DNA from: Betaproteobacteria bacterium
GTDB lineage: Bacteria > Pseudomonadota > Gammaproteobacteria > Burkholderiales > Thiobacillaceae
DNA length: 64,000 bases
Direction: 5' to 3'
Assembly: GCA_016234655.1 (NCBI GenBank)
Contig: JACRAU010000020.1
Coordinates: forward strand, 1-64,000
A program made the translations under genes and the position numbers. The notes under the pieces were generated by a model that saw nothing but the letters and a program-made list of their open reading frames with translations, did no database searches and was not told the origin of the DNA. The first letter of the stretch is position 1. The number at the start of each line of letters is the position of its first letter. This document shows positions 1 through 9,559 of the stretch, in pieces.

Positions 1-150
1 GGCCAAAGATACTGTCCGATTTCTCGCAAGAGGAAGGGAAGGCCGGCGCTACATCTACATGGCAAGCTTATCCGCTTAAGGAGCGGCACGGCATACGGTC
101 TTCCCGCTCGGGCAAGCCCGAGTACAGCAACAACGCTTCCATATATACAA

Positions 151-203
151 GGAGCGGCCTCCTGGCCGCGAAACAGCCTGCATCGCGGCCAGGAGGCCGC
201 TCC
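151..203. repeat. REP-like palindrome, 21-bp perfect arms
   Basis: The arms GGAGCGGCCTCCTGGCCGCGA (151-171) and their exact reverse complement (183-203) flank an 11-base spacer, and TACAGG follows. The arrangement resembles the dispersed REP elements (TAGGAGCGGC...CCGCTCCTA) common in proteobacterial intergenic DNA. A related copy lies at 37401-37480. It sits just downstream of the tsaD stop (minus strand), so the transcript hairpin could also protect or end that mRNA. The rest of 1-235 shows no gene. Confidence 0.7.
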
Positions 204-235
204 TACAGGAATGTGGTGATTTTTAAGGCAGCTTC

Positions 236-1300
236 TTAGCTCGGCGCGGTCAGGCTGCTCAAATCCCATCTTGGTCTTACCGTGAAGCTGCCGTCGTGGC
301 CCTGGGCCTCGGTCAGGCGCATGGCGCCGGCGAAGGCGATCATGGCGCCGTTGTCGGTACAGAGCGCCAAGGGCGGGTAGAACACCTGAAAGCGTTTCTG
401 CTCGGCCTCGGCGTCGAGGCGGGCGCGTAGATTCTTATTGGCGCCGACGCCGCCGGCCACCACCAGCCGTTTCAATCCCGTTTGTTTCAAGGCGGCCAGG
501 CACTTGGCCGCGAGCACGTCCACGGCCGCCTCCTGAAAACCGGCGGCGATGTCGGCCGCCGCTGTCGGGCCTTCCTTGCGCGCCAGGGTCAGGGCGGCGG
601 TTTTCAGGCCGGCGAAGCTGAAGTCCAGGTTGTGGCTGTTGAGCATGGGCCGGGGCAGCTTGAACCGGTAGGCATCGCCCTGTTCGGCCAGCCTGGATAG
701 GGCCGGACCGCCGGGGTAGCCCAGGCCCAGCAACTGGGCGGTCTTGTCGAAGGCCTCGCCGGCGGCGTCGTCCACGGTCTCGCCCAGCATCTCATAGCGG
801 CCGACACCGTCCACCCGCATCAACTGGGTGTGGCCGCCGGAGACCAGGAGGGCGATGAAGGGAAAACGAAGTTTTAGCGGAGACTCATGCCCGTTCATGG
901 GCGTGATGCCGGAGCCAAGCTCGGGCCGAGGCTCTGCGAGCAGCGGCGAGAGCAAGTGGCCTTCCAGGTGATGGATGCCGACGGTCGGCTTGCCCAGGGC
1001 CAGGCCCAGGCCGCTTGCGATGCTGGCGCCGACCAAGAGGGCGCCGGCCAGGCCAGGCCCTTGGGTGTAGGCGATGGCGTCGATGTCCTTCAATGCCATC
1101 CCGGCCTCGGCCAGCACACGCTTGAGCAGGGGCAGGGCGCGCCGGATGTGGTCGCGCGAGGCCAGCTCCGGCACCACGCCGCCGTATTCGGCGTGCATCG
1201 CGACTTGGGAATGCAGGGCGTGGGCCAGCAGGCCGGCCTCGGTGTCGTAGAGGGCCAGGCCGGTTTCGTCGCAGGAGGATTCGATGCCTAAGACAAGCAT
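236..1300 (-). CDS. tsaD: tRNA N6-adenosine threonylcarbamoyltransferase TsaD
   Basis: TsaD transfers the threonylcarbamoyl group from TC-AMP to A37 of ANN-decoding tRNAs, working in the cytoplasm with TsaB and TsaE. The 354-aa protein opens with the family signature [12 protein letters not shown]. It carries the metal-binding HHLEGH motif near residue 110, the SGGHTQL stretch near 155, and the late DNGAMIAF motif. It is slightly longer than the usual 340 aa because of a Pro/Gly-rich insertion after the HLEGH motif. It is divergent from rpsU with a 100-bp gap. This pairing of tsaD with rpsU is common in proteobacteria. The ATG start matches the conserved N-terminus. Confidence 0.96.
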   Translation of the reverse strand: MLVLGIESSCDETGLALYDTEAGLLAHALHSQVAMHAEYGGVVPELASRDHIRRALPLLKRVLAEAGMALKDIDAIAYTQGPGLAGALLVGASIASGLGLALGKPTVGIHHLEGHLLSPLLAEPRPELGSGITPMNGHESPLKLRFPFIALLVSGGHTQLMRVDGVGRYEMLGETVDDAAGEAFDKTAQLLGLGYPGGPALSRLAEQGDAYRFKLPRPMLNSHNLDFSFAGLKTAALTLARKEGPTAAADIAAGFQEAAVDVLAAKCLAALKQTGLKRLVVAGGVGANKNLRARLDAEAEQKRFQVFYPPLALCTDNGAMIAFAGAMRLTEAQGHDGSFTVRPRWDLSSLTAPS

Positions 1301-1337
1301 TATTTAAGAACCGTGGCCACAAAACCCATATTTTGCC

Positions 1338-1365
1338 TTGATCGAATCGCTCAAGTGGATATAAT
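1338..1365 (+). promoter_or_regulatory. Sigma-70 promoter for rpsU operon
   Basis: TTGATC (1338-1343) and a consensus TATAAT (1360-1365) are separated by 16 bases, and the -10 box lies 35 bases upstream of the rpsU ATG. It fits as the main promoter of rpsU-yqeY-dnaG-rpoD. The call rests on motif match only. Confidence 0.6.
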
Positions 1366-1400
1366 TGCGGGTCATTTTTACCGCTTTGGGTATTTTTCAC

Positions 1401-1613
1401 ATGCCGAATGTACGTGTCAGAGAAAACGAGCCGTTCGAAGTGGCCATGCGCCGCTTCAAGCGCACCATCGAGAAAACCGGTCTCTTGACCGAGTTGCGCG
1501 CCCGTGAGTTTTACGAGAAGCCGACCCAGGAGCGCAAGCGCAAGCTGGCCGCCGCGGTCAAGCGCCATCACAAGCGGCTGCGCAGCCAGACCCTCCCGCC
1601 CAAGATGTATTGA
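1401..1613 (+). CDS. rpsU: 30S ribosomal protein S21
   Basis: This is a small basic protein of the 30S subunit, needed for efficient initiation. The 70-aa product [21 protein letters not shown]... is the standard bS21 sequence and ends in the typical Lys/Arg-rich tail [10 protein letters not shown]. The ORF track extends 12 codons further upstream, but the conserved N-terminus fixes the start at the ATG at 1401. It is the first gene of the rpsU-yqeY-dnaG-rpoD operon, 19 bases before yqeY. Confidence 0.97.
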   Translation: MPNVRVRENEPFEVAMRRFKRTIEKTGLLTELRAREFYEKPTQERKRKLAAAVKRHHKRLRSQTLPPKMY

Positions 1614-1632
1614 TTCCGCATCGGTGAACGGC

Positions 1633-2076
1633 ATGTCTCTCAAAGATCGGATCAATGAGGACATGAAAGCCGCCATGCGTGCCCGGCAGGCCGAGCGCCT
1701 GTCCACGGTGCGCCTGCTCTTGGCGGCCATCAAGCAAAAAGAGATCGACGAGCGCATCGCGCTCGATGATGCCGGCGTGACCGCGGTCATCGACAAGATG
1801 ATCAAGCAGCGCCGCGACTCCATCGCCCAGTACGACGGCGCCGGCCGTACCGATCTGGCCGACAAGGAACGGGCCGAGTTGGCCATCTTGGCCGACTACA
1901 TGCCGCAAGCGCTTTCCGCCGACGAGGTCGTCGCGTTGATTCGCGATGCCCTGGCCGAAACCGGCGCCACCTCTGCCCGCGACATGGGCAAGGTGATGGC
2001 CTGGCTGAAGCCCAAGATGGCCGGCCGCGCCGACATGCAGGCCGTCTCCGCTCAGGTCAAGGCCGCACTCGACTAA
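1633..2076 (+). CDS. yqeY: GatB/YqeY domain protein
   Basis: The 147-aa product MSLKDRINEDMKAAMRARQ... is a stand-alone YqeY protein, an all-helical domain homologous to the tRNA-binding tail of the GatB amidotransferase subunit. Its exact role is unsettled, although the family is thought to contact tRNA. The helical N-terminus and the AILADYMPQALS stretch are typical. The ORF track begins 43 codons earlier inside rpsU. The ATG at 1633 gives the family length and N-terminus. It lies between rpsU and dnaG in the macromolecular-synthesis operon. Confidence 0.92.
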   Translation: MSLKDRINEDMKAAMRARQAERLSTVRLLLAAIKQKEIDERIALDDAGVTAVIDKMIKQRRDSIAQYDGAGRTDLADKERAELAILADYMPQALSADEVVALIRDALAETGATSARDMGKVMAWLKPKMAGRADMQAVSAQVKAALD

Positions 2077-2102
2077 TCCCGTCTACAATTTGGGGAGCCA
2101 CC

Positions 2103-3857
2103 ATGATTCCCCAGGACTTCATCCAGACCCTGCTCGATCGCGTCGATATCGTCGATGTCGTCGAACGCTATGTGCCGCTGAAGAAGGCCGGCACGAACTA
2201 TCAGGCGCGTTGTCCCTTCCACAACGAAAAATCCCCATCGTTCACGGTGAGTCCGACCAAGCAGTTCTATCACTGCTTCGGCTGCGGCGCCCACGGCACC
2301 GCCATTACCTTCCTGATGCAGCACACCGGCATGGGCTTCGTCGAGGCGGTGAAGGAGCTGGCCGGCCGCACCGGCATGCAGGTGCCGGACGACGGCGCCC
2401 GCAATGACCCGGAGGACGGTCGGCGCGAGCGGCTCTACGAGCTGATGGAAACGGCCGCCCGCTACTACAAGGGCGAGCTGAAGACGAATGACGCCGCAGT
2501 GGCCTATTTGAAGAACCGCGGCCTCGCCGGCGAGACCGCGGCCCGTTTCGGCCTGGGCTACGCGCCTGACGACTGGCAAGGCTTGGCCCGTGCGGTGGCC
2601 GATTATCAGGACAAGGGCTTGGAAGACGCCGGCCTGGTCATCGCCGGCGAGGGCGGCAAGCGCTATGACCGTTTCCGCCATCGGGTGATGTTTCCGATCA
2701 GGAACGAGCGCGGCAAGACCATCGCCTTCGGCGGCCGGGTGCTGGACAAGGGCGAGCCCAAATACCTCAACTCGCCGGAGACCGCACTGTTCCACAAGGG
2801 GCGCGAGCTCTATGGCCTGCACGAGGCGCGCCGCGCCATCCAGTCGGTCGGCCGGGTGATCGTGGTCGAGGGCTATATGGATGTGGTGATGCTCGCGCAG
2901 CACGGGGTCGAGAATGCGGTGGCGACCCTGGGCACGGCGGTGACCAGCGACCAGGTCGAGCGCCTGCTGCGCCTGGCCGACGAGGTGGTGTTCGCCTTCG
3001 ACGGCGACGCCGCCGGCCGCAAGGCGGCTTGGCGGGCGCTGGAGAACGGCCTGCCGCAGGTGGTCGACGGCAAGCGGCTGGGCTTCCTGTTTCTGCCCGA
3101 GGGCGAGGACCCGGATAGCTTCGTGCGCGCCCAAGGCCGTGCCGCGTTCGAGGCCTTGCTGGATAAGGCCACGCCTTTGTCGCAATTCCTGCTGGACGAG
3201 ATGGCGGCCAAGACCGATCTCGCCAGCCCCGAGGGCCGGGTGCGCCTGGTCAAGTTGACCGAGCCTTACCTCGACCAGATGCGCCGCGCGCCGCTGTTGG
3301 CGCGCAGCCTGCGCCGGCAGTTGGCGGGCTTGAGTGGCATGCCCAGTCGCGCGTCGCGCTTCACGCCGGGACCGTCGTCGGCGTCTGTGCAGAAACGCGG
3401 CGGGCAGCCCAGTCCTTATCGCGTGGTGCTGCAAGCGCTGATTCAAGACCCGGCCCGTATCGCGCGGCTGCCGCCGACCCTGCCGGCCGATGCCGACCCC
3501 GAGGCCCAGGCCCTGGCCGGGCTGATGGCGCGGCTGCGGCGGCAAGTGGACATGCGCAATGCCAGGCACGTGGTCGAGAGCTATCGCGATCAGCCGGAGC
3601 AAGCCCTGATGGAAGAGGCCGAGGCGGCGGTGTTGGTATGGGAAGACAGCGAGCACGATGTCGAGGCCGATTTTCGGGGGGCGCTGGCGACGCTGGAGGA
3701 GCGTGCCGGCCGGCTGGCGGCAAACGATTTGAGCCGCAAGCCGCTGCATGAGTTGAGCCCAGACGAGCGGACGTTTTTTTTGCAGTCGCTGAAGGCAAAA
3801 AAGCTGTCCGCGCTGGCGGCGTCCGGTGAGAGCGCCGATCGGGATGACAGTGACTAA
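2103..3857 (+). CDS. dnaG: DNA primase
   Basis: DnaG makes the RNA primers for chromosomal replication. The 584-aa protein has an N-terminal CHC2 zinc ribbon (CPFHNEKSPSF...CFGC, about residues 38-65). The TOPRIM catalytic core includes VVEGYMDVV near residue 255 and a DGDAAGRKAA motif near 300. A less conserved C-terminal helical region should bind the DnaB helicase. Length is normal. An SD-like GGGGAG precedes the ATG. It is 26 bases downstream of yqeY and 60 bases upstream of rpoD. Confidence 0.97.
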   Translation: MIPQDFIQTLLDRVDIVDVVERYVPLKKAGTNYQARCPFHNEKSPSFTVSPTKQFYHCFGCGAHGTAITFLMQHTGMGFVEAVKELAGRTGMQVPDDGARNDPEDGRRERLYELMETAARYYKGELKTNDAAVAYLKNRGLAGETAARFGLGYAPDDWQGLARAVADYQDKGLEDAGLVIAGEGGKRYDRFRHRVMFPIRNERGKTIAFGGRVLDKGEPKYLNSPETALFHKGRELYGLHEARRAIQSVGRVIVVEGYMDVVMLAQHGVENAVATLGTAVTSDQVERLLRLADEVVFAFDGDAAGRKAAWRALENGLPQVVDGKRLGFLFLPEGEDPDSFVRAQGRAAFEALLDKATPLSQFLLDEMAAKTDLASPEGRVRLVKLTEPYLDQMRRAPLLARSLRRQLAGLSGMPSRASRFTPGPSSASVQKRGGQPSPYRVVLQALIQDPARIARLPPTLPADADPEAQALAGLMARLRRQVDMRNARHVVESYRDQPEQALMEEAEAAVLVWEDSEHDVEADFRGALATLEERAGRLAANDLSRKPLHELSPDERTFFLQSLKAKKLSALAASGESADRDDSD

Positions 3858-3873
3858 GCGGTTGTTATACAAT
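3844..3873 (+). promoter_or_regulatory. Possible internal promoter for rpoD
   Basis: ATGACA (3844-3849) and TACAAT (3868-3873), each five of six to consensus, are spaced by 18 bases at the very end of dnaG. The -10 box is about 45 bases before the rpoD ATG. Internal promoters ahead of rpoD are known in this operon in other proteobacteria. Here the evidence is motif match only. Confidence 0.4.
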
Positions 3874-3917
3874 GCTTAACTTTTTATTTTGGGTTTCTAC
3901 CAGGGGGTAGCTAGACC

Positions 3918-6473
<2,556 letters not shown>

Positions 6474-6493
6474 GCCGATCGCACAAAGCTTTC

Positions 6494-6570
6494 GGGCCTG
6501 TAGCTCAGTCGGTTAGAGCAGAGGACTCATAATCCTTTGGTCCTGGGTTCGAGTCCCAGCGGGCCCACCA
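6494..6570 (+). tRNA. tRNA with CAT anticodon (tRNA-Ile2 likely, or elongator Met)
   Basis: The 77-nt cloverleaf has acceptor GGGCCTG/CGGGCCC with one T-G wobble, D arm TAGCTCAGTCGGTTAGAGCA, anticodon CAT at 6528-6530, T arm GGTTCGAGTCC and an encoded CCA. The acceptor and variable region (TTTGGTC) look closer to the E. coli AUA-decoding tRNA-Ile2 (CAU, lysidine-modified) than to elongator Met. The two share the anticodon, so identity needs a determinant-based check. It lies 20 bases after rpoD and ahead of a strong terminator. Confidence 0.93.
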
Positions 6571-6578
6571 AGGTAATT

Positions 6579-6610
6579 AAGGCCGCCAATTGGCGGCCTT
6601 TTTTATTTTT
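6579..6610 (+). terminator. Rho-independent terminator of the rpoD-tRNA unit
   Basis: A perfect 22-bp palindrome, AAGGCCGCCAATTGGCGGCCTT, is followed by a long T-rich run. It ends 23 bases before the converging DUF6282 gene. It closely resembles the hairpin at 12034-12058 on the far side of the accessory cassette. Confidence 0.88.
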
Positions 6611-6632
6611 TGATGTGCTGCCTCTGCAGGCT

Positions 6633-7523
6633 TTAGGGTGCATGGCATTCCGGCAGCAATTTTGCAGGATTGGTTGCGGTCATCTTTCTAATGTCCTCGC
6701 TTGTGATGCCCGTATCCATGAGTTTGGCCAGAAAGCGGCTAAAACCCGCTATCGGCGAGCCATTGGATTTTTGTCCGAGGTCCGATGAAAGCAGGCAATG
6801 TTCAGCGCCTACATGGGCAATTTGATCATGTATCGTTTCCACTTGGATTGGCGCATGCAGAATGTTCGTGCATGCGACAAATGAGTGCTCGATGTACGCC
6901 CCCAGTTTTACGGCTTCTTCCTGTGCGTCGAGAGGAAGCCCTATTCGGGGCATGGAGGCATGCGTAACGACGATTCGGCGAACGCCTGCCGATTTGGCTG
7001 CATCGATGACCCAAAGACATTCTTCGGGGGAGATGTGGCCTGTCGCCAAAATGGCGTCTGAGCGCGCAATTTCTTCGAGGATGGCGAGCAATTCGTTGTG
7101 GTTTTCTCGGCCCCGTAAATTCATGCCAAGTGGATGTTTCTCGCTGTAAGGGTAGTGAGGGCGACTACTGGTCAGATGGCAATGGTGTGCGGCGCCGTAG
7201 GTCGGGAGGAATACCATGGCGGCGCCGTGGCCCAGTGCCGCTTTCACCAGCGCAGAGTTTATGCCGCCTGTTGCTGGATTGAGTACCACAGACCCATAAA
7301 AGCGACAGCTGCCGTCCAGGGTTTTATTTAGGACATACGCTTGTCCGGTGGTTGGTAAGGCGTGATCCTTCAATACGAGTCCAGCCATGCCTGCTTGATT
7401 GGCGGCTAGGCCCAATTCGACGACGTCCATCGCCCGGCCAACTAAGTCTGGTCCGGCGTGCACATGCATGTCGTAGCTTCCTGATAATAATGAACATTCA
7501 CTCGAAAACTCAGCGTGAGGCAT
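6633..7523 (-). CDS. DUF6282 family predicted metal-dependent hydrolase
   Basis: The product (296 aa from the ATG at 7523) has the family opening GSYDMHVHAGPDLVGRAMD, with a paired-His HxH metal site as in amidohydrolases. Further typical segments are LVLKDHALPT, VVLNPATGGIN and FLPTYGAAHH. Near residue 180 it has ILATGHISPEECLWVI, and later VVTHASMP. DUF6282 proteins are predicted TIM-barrel metal-dependent hydrolases, and I know of no established substrate. It is the divergent member of the cassette with the nitroreductase gene. A start 25 codons upstream (7598) is open but would run over the promoter region, so 7523 is preferred. Base composition is AT-richer than the flanks. Confidence 0.78.
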   Translation of the reverse strand: MPHAEFSSECSLLSGSYDMHVHAGPDLVGRAMDVVELGLAANQAGMAGLVLKDHALPTTGQAYVLNKTLDGSCRFYGSVVLNPATGGINSALVKAALGHGAAMVFLPTYGAAHHCHLTSSRPHYPYSEKHPLGMNLRGRENHNELLAILEEIARSDAILATGHISPEECLWVIDAAKSAGVRRIVVTHASMPRIGLPLDAQEEAVKLGAYIEHSFVACTNILHAPIQVETIHDQIAHVGAEHCLLSSDLGQKSNGSPIAGFSRFLAKLMDTGITSEDIRKMTATNPAKLLPECHAP

Positions 7524-7588
7524 GGTGTTGTTTCCGATCTGATCACCCGTTGGAAAGGTTGAGTATTTTTCTGCGAATATGCGCGGTA

Positions 7589-7617
7589 TTGACAGCATTG
7601 AAGCCCCGGTATTAAAG
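7589..7617 (+). promoter_or_regulatory. Candidate promoter for the nitroreductase transcript
   Basis: A consensus TTGACA (7589-7594) is followed after 17 bases by a weak -10, TTAAAG (7612-7617). It lies 41 bases before the nitroreductase ATG. The -10 overlaps the -10 of the opposing promoter at 7611-7639. Motif match only. Confidence 0.4.
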
Positions 7618-7639
7618 TAAATAAGTGTTCACTCGTCAA
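7611..7639 (-). promoter_or_regulatory. Candidate promoter for the DUF6282 transcript
   Basis: On the minus strand TTGACG (7639-7634) and TTTAAT (7616-7611) are spaced by exactly 17 bases, upstream of the DUF6282 ATG. The 10-bp near-palindrome AGTG-TT-CACT (7624-7633) falls in its spacer and could be an operator. No regulator gene is present in the cassette. Confidence 0.45.
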
Positions 7640-7657
7640 CAAAGAAGGAGGTACCTT

Positions 7658-8329
7658 ATGAATGCACCGACCCAAGGCAAGCTGCTGGAACAAACCCTGA
7701 CTACCGGTATTGAAGAAGTCATTCGGCGGCGACGCGCAATCCACAGTTTTGTTCCGGGCCCGAATCTCAGCAAGGAGCAGTGGCAGAAACTATTCGATCT
7801 GACGGCCCTCACGCCTTCTTCCTACAATTTCCAGCCATGGGATTTCGTCGTCGTTGAAGATGTGAAAAAGCGCGAAGAACTGCTTCCGCTGTGCTGGAAT
7901 CAGAAGCAGGTCATGGATTCCGTTGCGGTCCTGGCCGTTCTGGGCGATAAGAATCCGCATCGTCGCGATGACCAGATACTGCAGCAATTCGTCGATGGTG
8001 GTTATTTCAATGACGAAGTTAAACAAACCCTGAAGGGTTCGATCGACGTGGTCTACCCGAATGAAGAGCGTCGTGTCGAGCATGCGGTTTGCGGCGCTTC
8101 GTTGGCGGCGATGACCATGATGTTGGTAGCCGATGGCATGGGTTTGGGTACTGCCCCGCTTATCGGCTTTGACCCCAAAGGTGTGGCCGAATACTTGAAA
8201 GTGCCGAATGACTACATGGTGGTGATGATGATGTGCATCGGCCACCCTTCGCACAAAGAATTACCGAGGCAGCCGCGTCGTGGCTATGAGGATTTCGTGC
8301 ACTGGGGCGCCTTCGGTGGTAAGGCCTAA
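7658..8329 (+). CDS. Nitroreductase family flavoprotein
   Basis: This is an FMN-dependent NAD(P)H oxidoreductase of the nitroreductase superfamily, 223 aa. The N-terminal RRRAIHSFVPG is the usual FMN-phosphate-binding Arg/Ser region. It is followed by LTALTPSSYNFQPWDFVVV, the typical Ser-x-x-Asn-x-Gln-Pro-Trp segment. A second flavin-contact region is DGMGLGTAPLIGFDP near residue 170. It resembles the MhqN/YodC-like branch. A textbook SD, AAGGAGGT, precedes the ATG at 7658. The ORF track adds 11 codons upstream. It is the first gene of the plus-strand half of the cassette. Substrate unknown; a dehydrogenase or reductase step on a small molecule is the inference. Confidence 0.88.
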   Translation: MNAPTQGKLLEQTLTTGIEEVIRRRRAIHSFVPGPNLSKEQWQKLFDLTALTPSSYNFQPWDFVVVEDVKKREELLPLCWNQKQVMDSVAVLAVLGDKNPHRRDDQILQQFVDGGYFNDEVKQTLKGSIDVVYPNEERRVEHAVCGASLAAMTMMLVADGMGLGTAPLIGFDPKGVAEYLKVPNDYMVVMMMCIGHPSHKELPRQPRRGYEDFVHWGAFGGKA

Positions 8330-8404
8330 GTAGAGTTCTCGCTCGGCAAGGTGCAGTCGGATCGATGCCGGGTAGATCATCTAATTCATCGAACAGGTCA
8401 AATT

Positions 8405-8449
8405 AAACCCATCACGGCATCCAGCGGTGCTTACGCCGTGATGGGTTTT
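8405..8449 (+). terminator. Strong hairpin between nitroreductase and U32 genes
   Basis: Perfect 13-bp arms AACCCATCACGGC (8406-8418) and GCCGTGATGGGTT (8435-8447) surround a 16-base loop, and a short TTTT follows. It lies 76 bases after the nitroreductase stop and 31 bases before the U32 ATG. The short T run suggests partial termination or attenuation. The AT-rich TATTAATAAATATTAA just after it could also carry a promoter. Confidence 0.6.
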
Positions 8450-8479
8450 CTATTAATAAATATTAAAGGGAGAAATGAT

Positions 8480-9499
8480 ATGAAAATGGAAATGGAGGCC
8501 AGCGTCCTAGAAAAGACGGGCGAGGCGGAAGCGTCGATTCAGTCGGGCGTGAGCCTGCGCGATCATGAGGTCGTAAGGGGGTCATTTAGAGCCCGTGCAT
8601 GGCTGAAGAGCCATGGTTACCCCTATTCAGACAATGTGGAGCTGCGGGCTTCGCCTTTGCGATTTCCCGATGGCGGCAACTTTGCGGTGGAAATCCCTGT
8701 GATCAATACGCTGGATGTGCTGAAAGGCACTGTGGCGGCGCTCAAGGAAGAGGGCATTCCGTGCACCCGCTTCAACGAAACGCATGGCTCGATATTGCTC
8801 TCGGACAGTGAAATCAGGGAAATGCTTTCGCTGTGTGCAGAGAGTGGCTACGGCATTGCATTCTCGATCGGGCCGCGGCCGGAGTATGACAGGAAGGCCG
8901 CTTTTTATCGGGGTAAATTTGGTTTAGAGCAGGGGCGTCGAGTCAATAATAACGATGCGATCGCAAACTCTGTCGAAGAGGTGCTGCGGTTGGTCGATCT
9001 GGGTTGCCGGGGTGTCATTGTCTACGATATGGGGGTCATGCGCATTCTCTCTGAGATGAGAGAGAGCGGGAATCTGCCGCAAGATTTGTTTTTCAAAGCC
9101 TCATCCCATTGCATCGTAAGCAACCCGGTTACAGCGAAGATATGGGAGGAACTCGGCGTCGACAGCGTAACAGTACTGCATGATGTGGACTTGGTTGTCC
9201 TGCAAGAGATGCGTCGGATGACCAACGGCCTGATCCTCGACGTGCCGATCGATGTTTACGACGACAAGGGCGGCTTCATTCGTTACAACGAAATTCCAGA
9301 AATCGTCCAGGTTGCGGCGCCGGTGATTCTCAAGATGGGTGCCAGCGCTCAGGTAAATCCCTACGATCAGGTGAACTTGAATACGGTCAAGAAGCGGGTC
9401 CGTCGAGTGGCGTTGGGCTTGGAATATCTGGAACGCTCCGGCATACCCACGAAATTCGCCGCCAAGGCCGCACCTTTTTGGTGTCATCCATCCCTCTAA
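8480..9499 (+). CDS. U32 peptidase-like protein without the Fe-S cysteine signature
   Basis: The 339-aa protein has the TIM-barrel pattern of the U32 family. It shows AVEIPVINTLDVLKGTVAALKEEG, a barrel strand GVIVYDMGVMRILSEM near residue 180, FKASSHCIVSNPVTAKIWEELGVDSV near 210, and VLHDVDLVVLQEMRRM. U32 members include UbiU/UbiV and the RNA hydroxylases TrhP and RlhA, which hold a 4Fe-4S cluster by four clustered cysteines. Here the five cysteines are scattered and that motif is not evident. The ATG at 8480 follows AAAGGGAG. The ORF track adds 43 non-conserved codons. The role is unknown, and by context it is metabolic rather than proteolytic. Confidence 0.72.
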   Translation: MKMEMEASVLEKTGEAEASIQSGVSLRDHEVVRGSFRARAWLKSHGYPYSDNVELRASPLRFPDGGNFAVEIPVINTLDVLKGTVAALKEEGIPCTRFNETHGSILLSDSEIREMLSLCAESGYGIAFSIGPRPEYDRKAAFYRGKFGLEQGRRVNNNDAIANSVEEVLRLVDLGCRGVIVYDMGVMRILSEMRESGNLPQDLFFKASSHCIVSNPVTAKIWEELGVDSVTVLHDVDLVVLQEMRRMTNGLILDVPIDVYDDKGGFIRYNEIPEIVQVAAPVILKMGASAQVNPYDQVNLNTVKKRVRRVALGLEYLERSGIPTKFAAKAAPFWCHPSL

Positions 9500-9509
9500 C
9501 CAAGCCTTT

Positions 9510-9540
9510 CAGGGTGCCGCTCCTGTCGAACGGCGCCCTG
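9510..9540 (+). other. Intercistronic hairpin
   Basis: CAGGGTGCCG (9510-9519) pairs with CGGCGCCCTG (9531-9540) through one G-U pair and an 11-base loop, in the 60-base gap between the U32 and acyl-CoA-dehydrogenase-like genes. No T run follows, so it is more likely an mRNA processing or stability element than a terminator. Confidence 0.4.
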
Positions 9541-9559
9541 GGCCTTTGGGGCGCTAAAA

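Noticed and set aside
2073-3872. 599-aa minus-strand frame opposite dnaG
   Set aside because: It covers dnaG completely, has Arg/Gln/His-rich composition typical of antisense frames, and shows no motif or ribosome-binding site.
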